NCBI GenBank assembly: GCA_041685145.1
Contig: JAWLGJ010000011.1
Coordinates: forward strand, 1 to 64,000
DNA: 64,000 nucleotides
Source of the DNA: JAWLGJ01 sp041685145
GTDB taxonomy: Bacteria; Pseudomonadota; Alphaproteobacteria; Rhodospirillales; Magnetospirillaceae
Direction: 5' to 3'
Both the position numbers and the translations under genes were made by a program. Positions 58,055 through 64,000 of the stretch are shown piece by piece; positions within the stretch are counted from its first letter, which is position 1, and each line of letters opens with the position of its first letter. The notes under the pieces are model-generated. The model searched no databases. It saw only the letters and a list, made by a program, of their open reading frames with translations, and was not told the origin of the DNA.

Positions 58055-59011
58055 CTATTCCGCGTTCTCGCGGCGCCGGGTGTAGTCGATGACGCGCTCG
58101 GAAATCTTCAGCGCCGTGTCGACGGTGGTGCGGTCGTCGCTGTACAGGCGGTCGAAGGTCTGCGAGATCTTTGCCAGCAGTTCCAGGTCGCGCGGGTGCG
58201 GCTGCTCGAAGCGTTCGAGGATGCGCTCGACCACGCCCTTCAGCGACAGCGCCATCTCGGCGACATGGGCAAACGCCGTCGAGCGCAGCCGCAGCGCCAG
58301 ATCCTCGCCGATGCCGATGAGCCGGCGCAACTGGGCGTCGGTGGCGGACGGGTCGAGCTCGTCGTCGCGGTAGGCGGCCAGGATGCGCTCGACCAGCCAA
58401 CTGATCTGCACGACGTGGCGCTCGGATTTTTCCTCGTTGATGCGGCTGGCGGCCTCGTCGATCAGGCGCTGCATGGTGCCGGGATCGGTGTTGGCGACCG
58501 CCTTGCTGTGCAGCACGTTGGGCACCTCGATCAGTGGCGCCGACTTCGCCGCCTCGGGGCGGGCCTGGCGGCGGCGGTCGGGGCCGATATAGTCGTGCGT
58601 GACCACGAAGGGCTTGCGCCCGCGCGCCAGCATTTTCAGGCGACCCAGCAGCACGTCGACGCTGAACGGCTTGACGACGATGTCGTCGACGCCGGATTCG
58701 ACGATGCGCCGGATGGTGTCGCGCTCGGTGTCCGAGGTCATCGCCACCGCGATCAGGAAGGGGTTGGGGCCCAGCTTGTGGTGGCGGACCTGATGGACCA
58801 GGTCGCACATGTCGCCGCCGGGCAGGGCGGTGTCGCACATCAGCACGTCGCATTCGCCGCGTTCGACCGCCTGCGCGACGACGGTGAAGTCCGAGGTGTC
58901 GAGAACCTCGCGGAAGCCCTGGCCGAACAGGCTGCTCTTCAGGCTGGTGCGCACATTGGGGTTCGGCTCGCCCAGCACCAGCCGCACGCCATCGAACTTA
59001 TAATCCGCCAT
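58055..59011 (-). CDS. Response regulator: receiver plus unknown C-terminal domain (paralog 1)
   Basis: A 318-residue paralog of the downstream protein. The receiver has VRLVLGEPNPNVRTSLKSSLFGQG, phospho-Asp in VLMCDTALPGGDMCDLVHQVR and Lys in DDIVVKPFSVD. The C-terminal part starts RKPFVVTHDYIGPDRRRQAR and shares SAPLIEVPNVLHSKAV and FAHVAEMALSLKG with the paralog. The start at 59011 lies 14 nt inside the end of the propeller lipoprotein gene, so translation is probably coupled. No cognate kinase is adjacent. Confidence 0.87.
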   Translation of the reverse strand: MADYKFDGVRLVLGEPNPNVRTSLKSSLFGQGFREVLDTSDFTVVAQAVERGECDVLMCDTALPGGDMCDLVHQVRHHKLGPNPFLIAVAMTSDTERDTIRRIVESGVDDIVVKPFSVDVLLGRLKMLARGRKPFVVTHDYIGPDRRRQARPEAAKSAPLIEVPNVLHSKAVANTDPGTMQRLIDEAASRINEEKSERHVVQISWLVERILAAYRDDELDPSATDAQLRRLIGIGEDLALRLRSTAFAHVAEMALSLKGVVERILERFEQPHPRDLELLAKISQTFDRLYSDDRTTVDTALKISERVIDYTRRRENAE

Positions 59012-60098
59012 CGGCCCCGATCCGCCACAATGAAGTTGCGTCCAGCACATACAGCGCCCGGCCCGCGGGTTCGAAGCGCAGCGCCCGTGGCGACGCCAGC
59101 CCCAGGAATTCGTTGGCGAACACCCGCACGTCGCCGCTGCCGGTGTCGAGCATCAGGACACGGCCGCCGTCGGCTTCGGCAATGAAGGCGATGTCCGGCT
59201 CGCCGAAGACGCCGGCGGTGGCGAAGTCGAAGCCGGCGACGCCCTCGACGACCAGCACCCGCAGGCCGCCAAGGGCGACGGCGCGGGCCTCGCCCACGGT
59301 CGGACGCGGCGGCGGCCGACGCTCCGCGCCCCGCGCCCGCGGCCTTTCGGCGGCATAGAGGGTGCCGTCGGCGGCGAAGCGCATCGCCACCGGCGCCAGA
59401 TCGTCGGCCGCGACCACCGCCGGGGGGCCGTCGGGCGGCAGGCGGAGGATGGCGTTGCAGGGGCCCGCCGCCCCCGGTTGCGCCTCGCCCGACAGCACCG
59501 TCAGGCAGTCGGCCTCGGCCCGGAGGTGCGTATAGACGGCGCCGTCGGGGCCGACGGCGGAGGCGCCCAGGCGGGCCTCGCCGTCGCGGGGGGCGAAGAG
59601 CAGTTCGGGCGCCCCCCCGGCATCGGGCAGGCGCAGCACGGCGTCGCCCTGGGGCGAGGACTGGGTGACGACGAAGCCGCCCGGCCCGTAATCGAGGCCG
59701 TGCCAGCGGGCCCCGGGCTCGGAGACATGCGCCACCGCGCGCCCGCCCTCGGCGTCGAGGCGCAGCAGGCGCGGCGCCCGGCCGTCGCCGCCGCCCTCGA
59801 GCACATGCAGGCGGCCCCGGGAATCGAAGGCCAGCCCGGCGGGGGCGTGGAGGCCGTCAACCAGACGCTCGGCGGCGAAGCCCGCCGGCAGCGCCGCCGG
59901 CGCCGCCCTCTCCGGCGGCGCCTCGGGTCGGGGCGGGGCCTCGGCCTCGGGCGACGGCGCGGCGGCGGGCGCCACCGTCGCCACCGGCCGGGGATCGCCC
60001 CGGGAGCGGCCCTCGCAGGCGCCGAGGCCGGCAAGCGCCAGGGCCAGCACCGTCACGGCGAAGGCGCCGGGCCGTGCGAACACGCTGCCCTTGTGCAT
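58998..60098 (-). CDS. Lipoprotein with beta-propeller-like repeats
   Basis: A 366-residue predicted lipoprotein. The signal peptide ends LALALAGLGAC, a lipobox. A long Pro/Ala/Glu linker follows, then six-bladed-propeller-like repeats (LHAPAGLAFDSRGRLHVLEGG; GARWHGLDYGPGGFVV; ASAVGPDGAVYTHL; PVAMRFAADGTLYAAERP; PDIAFIAEADGGRVLMLDTGSGDVRVFANEFLGL; SPRALRFEPAGRALYVLDA). It resembles SMP-30/NHL-type sugar- or ligand-sensing propellers, with unknown ligand. ATG 60098 has AGGAGGAG just upstream. It follows fetB by 29 bp and overlaps a response regulator gene. Confidence 0.82.
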   Translation of the reverse strand: MHKGSVFARPGAFAVTVLALALAGLGACEGRSRGDPRPVATVAPAAAPSPEAEAPPRPEAPPERAAPAALPAGFAAERLVDGLHAPAGLAFDSRGRLHVLEGGGDGRAPRLLRLDAEGGRAVAHVSEPGARWHGLDYGPGGFVVTQSSPQGDAVLRLPDAGGAPELLFAPRDGEARLGASAVGPDGAVYTHLRAEADCLTVLSGEAQPGAAGPCNAILRLPPDGPPAVVAADDLAPVAMRFAADGTLYAAERPRARGAERRPPPRPTVGEARAVALGGLRVLVVEGVAGFDFATAGVFGEPDIAFIAEADGGRVLMLDTGSGDVRVFANEFLGLASPRALRFEPAGRALYVLDATSLWRIGADGGL

Positions 60099-60127
60099 AC
60101 TCTCCTCCTGCGCCATTCATGCATCCG

Positions 60128-60940
60128 TCATAGGTCGATTGTAGCGCGCGAAACCAGCCGGTCCAGCCGCAGCCTGTGGCGGCGGTCGGTCAGGCGCAGC
60201 GCCCCGCCGGTCACCGCCGTCACCGCGCCCAGCCCGGTGCCGCCGGCGATGAGGAACATGATCAGCACCTGGTACTTGACCGCTTCCACCGGCGCCACCC
60301 CCGCCAGGATCTGCCCGGTCATCATCCCCGGCAGCGAAACGATGCCCGCCGCCGACATGGCGTTGACGATGGGCATGAGCGCGCTGCGCAGGGCGGCGCG
60401 CATCAACGGGCGCATCGCCTGGGCGCGCGTGCAGCCCAGCGCCAGCCGCGCCTCGATGGCGGCGCGGCGGCCGTTCACCCCCTCGGCCAGGGTGTGCAGG
60501 CCCAGGCTGATGCCGTTCATGGTGTTCCCCAGCACCATGCCCAGCAGCGGCAGCGCATAGCGGGGGTCGTACCAGGGGTCTGGCCGCACCTGCGTCGTCA
60601 GCGCCAGCACCGTCACCGCCCCGGCGGCGACCATCATGCAGCCGGTGCCCAGGCCATAGGACCACCAGCCCTTCAGGCGCCGCTCCTGTCGGGCCATGAT
60701 CTCGCGGCCGGCGAACAGGATCATCACCAGCGCCGCCAGCCCCGTCCACAGCGGCGACACCAGCGCGAACAGCGTCGTCAGCACCAGCCCCACCAGCGCA
60801 AGCTGCGCCACCATCCGCGCCGCCGACAGCAGCAGGCGTCGCTCCAGCCCCAGATGCAGGGCCAGGGACAGCGCGGCGTTGATCAGCAGCAGCAGCGAGG
60901 CGAGCGCCAGATCGGCGTAGTCGAGGCGGATGTAGTTCAT
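60128..60940 (-). CDS. fetB: FetB-like ABC transporter permease
   Basis: A 270-residue membrane protein of the UPF0014 (FetB/YbbM) family, the permease partner of FetA in an ABC exporter linked to iron export in E. coli. Family motifs are RMVAQLALVGLVLTTLFAL, ALPLLGMVLGNTMNGISLGLHTLAEG, and AGIVSLPGMMTGQILAGVAPVEAVKYQVLIMFL. It starts within the last 4 nt of fetA. The metal or other substrate is not shown by sequence. Confidence 0.92.
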   Translation of the reverse strand: MNYIRLDYADLALASLLLLINAALSLALHLGLERRLLLSAARMVAQLALVGLVLTTLFALVSPLWTGLAALVMILFAGREIMARQERRLKGWWSYGLGTGCMMVAAGAVTVLALTTQVRPDPWYDPRYALPLLGMVLGNTMNGISLGLHTLAEGVNGRRAAIEARLALGCTRAQAMRPLMRAALRSALMPIVNAMSAAGIVSLPGMMTGQILAGVAPVEAVKYQVLIMFLIAGGTGLGAVTAVTGGALRLTDRRHRLRLDRLVSRATIDL

Positions 60941-61575
60941 TCCGGCGCCCGTTCCTCCCGCACGCGGCCGTCGGCGACCAGCAGGCGGCGGCGCGCCACC
61001 CGCCGGAGTTGCTCGCGGTCGTGGCTGGCCCACAGGACGATCAGGCCGTCCTGCCGCTTCGCCGCCACCAACGCCTCCACCGCCTCGGTGCTGGCGGGGT
61101 CGAGGGCGGCGGTGGGCTCGTCGAGCAGCAGCACGCGCGGCGGCGTCTCCAGCGCCCGCAGCAGGGCCAGGCGCTGTCGTTCCCCGGTGGACAGTTCGAT
61201 CACCGGGCGCTCGCCGATCTCGGCCGGCAGCCCCAGCTCCGCCGCCGCGGCGGCCTGACCCGGCCAGTCGGTGAAATGCTCGGCGACGGTCTCGGCCCAC
61301 CAGCCGGGTTCGGCGGCGACGAAGCGCACCCGCCGCCGCCACGCCGGCGCCGGCATGGCGTCGCGGTCCTCTTCGCCCAGAACCACCCGGCCGTCGTTGG
61401 GGTCGAGGTCGGCGATGGCCCGCAGCAGCACCGTCTTGCCCGATCCCGACGGCCCCTGAACGCCCAGGCATTCACCGGGCGCCACCGCGAACTCGACCGG
61501 CGCCAGATTCAGCGGCCGCAGGCCATGCACTTCCAGCGTCGAGGCCGGGGCGGGAGAAGGTGGTGGCGTGGTCAT
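60937..61575 (-). CDS. fetA: FetA-like ABC transporter ATP-binding protein
   Basis: A 212-residue ABC ATPase. Walker A is GPSGSGKTVLL, signature LSTGERQRLALLRAL, Walker B RVLLLDEPTAALD, and H-loop WASHDREQL. The size and fetB coupling match FetA/YbbL. The start is ATG 61575. The pcm gene lies 41 bp upstream on the same strand, so this may be part of the cca-pcm-fetAB chain. Confidence 0.92.
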   Translation of the reverse strand: MTTPPPSPAPASTLEVHGLRPLNLAPVEFAVAPGECLGVQGPSGSGKTVLLRAIADLDPNDGRVVLGEEDRDAMPAPAWRRRVRFVAAEPGWWAETVAEHFTDWPGQAAAAAELGLPAEIGERPVIELSTGERQRLALLRALETPPRVLLLDEPTAALDPASTEAVEALVAAKRQDGLIVLWASHDREQLRRVARRRLLVADGRVREERAPE

Positions 61576-61616
61576 CGTTCGGGACCATAGCACCGCGCCG
61601 CAGGCGCGGACAGCGG

Positions 61617-62291
61617 TCAGCGGGGCGGGCCGAAGGGGGGCTCGGGCTCCCAGCCGTTTTCCCCCACCAGGGGCACGAAGGCCACGGGGCCGAGATCGGC
61701 CTCGGCGAAATCGGCCTCGGCGATGCGGGTGATCCGCAGCAGCGTCTGCATGGTGCGGGCGGCGCCGATGGGGATGACCAGCCGCCCGCCGACGGCCAGT
61801 TGCCGGCGCAGCGCCGCGGGGACGCGCGGGCCGCCGGCGGTGACGACGATGGCGTCGAAGGGCGCCGCCGGGGGCCAGCCGCGGGTGCCGTCGCCGACAT
61901 GCACCCGCACATTGTCGCAACCCTGCCGCCGCAGCCGCTCGCGGGCGTCGGCGGCCAGCGGCGCCAGCCGCTCGACGCTGTGCACCTCGGCGGCCAGATG
62001 CGCCAGCACGGCGGCGCCGTACCCCGAGCCGGTGCCGACCTCCAGCACCCGGTCGCCGGCGGCGATCGTCGCCGCCTCGGCCATCAGCGCGACGATATAG
62101 GGCTGCGAGATGGTCTGCCCCTCGCCCAGCGGCAGGGCGCCGTCGTCATAGGCGCGCCCGCGCAGGTCGTCGGGGACGAAGGCCTCGCGCCGCACCGCCC
62201 GCATGGCCGCCAGCACCCGCGCGTCGGCAATGCCCCGCGCCGCCAGTTGCCGGGTCACCATGTCCTCGCGCGCCTGGTCGAAATCGGTCAT
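61617..62291 (-). CDS. pcm: Protein-L-isoaspartate O-methyltransferase
   Basis: A 224-residue PCMT, which repairs isoaspartyl residues with SAM. It begins REDMVTRQLAARGIADARVLAAMRAVRREAFVPDDLRGRAYDD and has the active-site PLGEGQTISQPYIVALM and SAM loop VLEVGTGSGYGAAVLAHL. The gene follows cca by 9 bp. Confidence 0.95.
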   Translation of the reverse strand: MTDFDQAREDMVTRQLAARGIADARVLAAMRAVRREAFVPDDLRGRAYDDGALPLGEGQTISQPYIVALMAEAATIAAGDRVLEVGTGSGYGAAVLAHLAAEVHSVERLAPLAADARERLRRQGCDNVRVHVGDGTRGWPPAAPFDAIVVTAGGPRVPAALRRQLAVGGRLVIPIGAARTMQTLLRITRIAEADFAEADLGPVAFVPLVGENGWEPEPPFGPPR

Positions 62292-62300
62292 GGCCCCCCG

Positions 62301-63599
62301 TCAACAGTTGCCGGTGTCGGGGGTTCGGTCCGCGGCCAGGTCGCGCAGCCGCGCCAGACAGGCGGCGCGGTCGGGGCGGTAGTCGCGCGCCTCCCACCAG
62401 TCCTCGACACGGCGCAGCAGATCGCCCACGCGCGGGCCCGGCGGCACCCCCAGGTCGAGCACGTCGCGGCCCTTCACCGGCAGGGCCACCGGCGTCCAGG
62501 CGTCGGCCTCGGCCAGCAGCGCCGCCCAGTCCTCCGACGTCCAGGGACCGTCGCGCGGCGCGCTGGCGCGGTCGCCGGCCCAGCCCAGCAGCACCAGGTC
62601 GCGAAAGCCCTCCGCCCCCAGGCGCCGCAGCAGGCGCCGGCGCTGCCGGCGGTCCATGTGCGGCGCGGGCGCCGCCGCCGGTGCCGCCAGCGTCACCAGG
62701 CGCTCCGTCTGGCGGTTCGACAACCGCAGCCGCGCGGCGACGGCGGCGGCGCCGTCGGCGTCGGTCTCCAGCACCGCCGCCAGCCGGCGCAGGGCGTCGG
62801 GGTGCAGGCCCTCGCGGCGCAGGCCGCGCGATTCCAGCCAGGCAAGCTGCCGCAGGCGGCCGAAGTCGCCGGCCTCGGGCAGCACATGCTCCAGAATGCG
62901 CTCGCCGTACATCAGGCGCAGCACCGAGGCGGGGTCCGGCGCCGCCAGCAGGCGCAGCATCTCGCCGCTGACCCGCTCGCCCGACAGCGTCGGCAACGCC
63001 GGCGCCATCGCCCGGCAGGCGGCCAGGGCGTCGCGGTCGACCGGCGGGCGGCCGTAATAGGCATAGAAGCGGAAGAAGCGCAGCAGGCGCAGCACATCCT
63101 CGCGGATGCGTTCGCGGGCGTCGCCGACGAAGCGGATGCACCCGGCGCCCAAGTCCTGTAGCCCCTCGAAGGGGTCGTAGATCCAGCCGTCCGGGGTCAG
63201 GAACATGGCGTTGATGGTGAAGTCGCGCCGGGCGGCGTCGGCGGCCCAGTCGTCGGTGAACTCGACGCGGGCGTGGCGGCCGAAGGTCTCGACGTCGCGG
63301 CGCAGGGTGGTGATCTCGAAATGCGCCGCCTCGACGACGGCGGTGACGGTGCCGTGGGCGATGCCGGTGGGAATGGCGTGAACGCCGGCGCGCTCCAGCA
63401 GTTCGACGACGCGCTCGGGCGGGTCGTGGGTGGCGATGTCGATGTCCCGGATCGGCCGCTTCAGCACCGCGTCGCGCACGCAGCCGCCGACAAAGCGCAC
63501 ATCCGCCCCGTCGGCGGTCAGCGCGGCGATGACGCGGCGCGTGCGCGGGTCGGTCATCCAGGGCTGCGGCGCGATCTGGCCGACCGGCGCCAGGCTCAT
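62301..63599 (-). CDS. cca: CCA tRNA nucleotidyltransferase
   Basis: A 432-residue class II nucleotidyltransferase of the alphaproteobacterial CCA-adding type. The head domain has VRFVGGCVRDAVLKRPIRDIDIAT with the metal-binding Asp pair, then RRDFTINAMFLTPDGWIYDPFEGLQDL and RIREDVLRLLRFFRFYAYYG. The C-terminal arm is helical. It may add the CCA end of tRNAs, although a poly(A) polymerase role is a known alternative for this fold. The start overlaps the DUF6111 stop by 4 nt. Confidence 0.93.
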   Translation of the reverse strand: MSLAPVGQIAPQPWMTDPRTRRVIAALTADGADVRFVGGCVRDAVLKRPIRDIDIATHDPPERVVELLERAGVHAIPTGIAHGTVTAVVEAAHFEITTLRRDVETFGRHARVEFTDDWAADAARRDFTINAMFLTPDGWIYDPFEGLQDLGAGCIRFVGDARERIREDVLRLLRFFRFYAYYGRPPVDRDALAACRAMAPALPTLSGERVSGEMLRLLAAPDPASVLRLMYGERILEHVLPEAGDFGRLRQLAWLESRGLRREGLHPDALRRLAAVLETDADGAAAVAARLRLSNRQTERLVTLAAPAAAPAPHMDRRQRRRLLRRLGAEGFRDLVLLGWAGDRASAPRDGPWTSEDWAALLAEADAWTPVALPVKGRDVLDLGVPPGPRVGDLLRRVEDWWEARDYRPDRAACLARLRDLAADRTPDTGNC

Positions 63600-63865
63600 T
63601 CGAACCGGCCGGGGACGGTCCGGCCCTCTTCGTCGACATAGGCGGGCACGTAGGTGCGCCCGGTGCCGGCGCCGCCCGACATGAACACCGCCCCGGTGAC
63701 CAGGAAGGCCAGCACCAGGCCGGCGGCCAGCAGCCAGGTCCAGGGGACGTCCTGAAGTTCCGGCCCTTCGGCGGCGCGGCGGCGGCGCGCCCACAGCGCC
63801 CAGGCCAGATAGACCGCCGTCGGCAGCAACAGGGGCAGGATCCAGGTCAGCAGAATGCGGATCAT
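63596..63865 (-). CDS. DUF6111 family small membrane protein
   Basis: An 89-residue protein with two membrane helices (ILLTWILPLLLPTAVYLAWALWARRRRAAEG and WTWLLAAGLVLAFLVTGAVFM) and a C-terminal periplasmic tail. It matches the DUF6111 family, found between the NUDIX and cca genes of alphaproteobacteria. Function is unknown. ATG 63865 overlaps the NUDIX stop; a start at 63883 would add six residues. Confidence 0.8.
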   Translation of the reverse strand: MIRILLTWILPLLLPTAVYLAWALWARRRRAAEGPELQDVPWTWLLAAGLVLAFLVTGAVFMSGGAGTGRTYVPAYVDEEGRTVPGRFE

Positions 63866-64000
63866 GGCCGCAGCCGTTCGCACAGGTTCACCAGCATTCC
63901 CGCCGTCGCACCCCAGATATAGCGGCTGCCGTAGGGCAGCGCGTAGGTCACCCGCAGGCGCCCGTCGACGACGCGGCGCTGGCAGCGGCGGTTGGCGGGG
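63862..64000 (-). CDS. NUDIX hydrolase (CoA pyrophosphatase-like), C-terminal part
   Basis: About 45 codons, cut by the window end. The protein ends GRLRVTYALPYGSRYIWGATAGMLVNLCERLRP, as in CoA pyrophosphatase-type NUDIX proteins that lie upstream of DUF6111 and cca in alphaproteobacteria. The NUDIX box itself lies outside the window. The stop overlaps the DUF6111 start as ATGA. Confidence 0.75.
   Translation of the reverse strand, partial: PANRRCQRRVVDGRLRVTYALPYGSRYIWGATAGMLVNLCERLRP

Overview
The window is about 64 kb of very GC-rich, densely packed chromosome from an alphaproteobacterium, most likely of the Rhodospirillales. The evidence is a CcrM-type GANTC methyltransferase gene beside rnhB, an isolated FO operon atpI-B-E-G(b')-F, a petABC (cytochrome bc1) operon next to trmL, a split glycine decarboxylase (gcvPA/gcvPB), a phasin gene, a DciA/DsbA/SMC/MutY cluster, and an mtnP-mtnA-aldolase operon like that of Rhodospirillum rubrum. 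I see no tRNA or rRNA genes, insertion sequences, prophage or CRISPR array. Almost everything is housekeeping or conserved accessory content, and no gap between genes exceeds about 255 bp.

Layout. 1-7.4 kb: end of an RNA m5U methyltransferase, M32 carboxypeptidase, thrC-M16 peptidase, yqgE, and a DsbD-type thiol:disulfide reductase gene broken by one in-frame TAA. 7.5-11.2 kb: peroxiredoxin, the ispH-thrB-rnhA operon (minus strand), a CDGSH protein and a small lipoprotein. 11.3-15.6 kb: the gcvT-H-PA-PB operon. 15.6-19.8 kb: hybrid histidine kinase, TauE/SafE permease, MscS channel. 19.8-22.5 kb: FO ATP synthase operon with a well-formed promoter and terminator. 22.5-30 kb: smc, dsbA-like, dciA, divergent mutY, a methyltransferase, ccrM. 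30-36 kb: FNR-box-preceded diheme cytochrome c, rnhB, HPF-cold-shock fusion, trmL, petABC. 36-41.6 kb: CPA2 antiporter, methylthioadenosine salvage (mtnP-mtnA-class II aldolase), VOC protein. 41.6-49.6 kb: a long minus-strand chain lgt-midA-pgeF-lipoprotein-prs-rplY-pth-ychF, preceded by hldD. 49.7-53.2 kb: ubiK, YbjN protein, proC, TetR regulator, phasin, csaA. 53.2-59 kb: an ECF sigma/anti-sigma pair with two target genes, then three receiver-domain proteins. 59-64 kb: minus-strand chain NUDIX-DUF6111-cca-pcm-fetA-fetB-propeller lipoprotein-response regulator.

Most notable signals. (1) Three promoters share the pattern GGAACTTT-N14-TGTC: one before the ECF sigma gene, one divergent before a DUF4168 gene, one before a DUF4340 gene. 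Together they look like a compact self-regulated envelope-stress regulon. (2) Four GANTC sites lie in 38 bp over the ccrM promoter, which suggests methylation feedback. (3) The dsbD-like gene carries a TAA next to a 26-nt stretch without C in its coding strand. (4) mtnP-mtnA-aldolase has the layout of the DHAP shunt, which splits methylthioribulose-phosphate and feeds methylthio compounds into other pathways. (5) A perfect 15-bp palindrome and a half-conserved copy flank the phasin promoter. (6) The HldD homologue lacks the tyrosine of its YxxxK motif.
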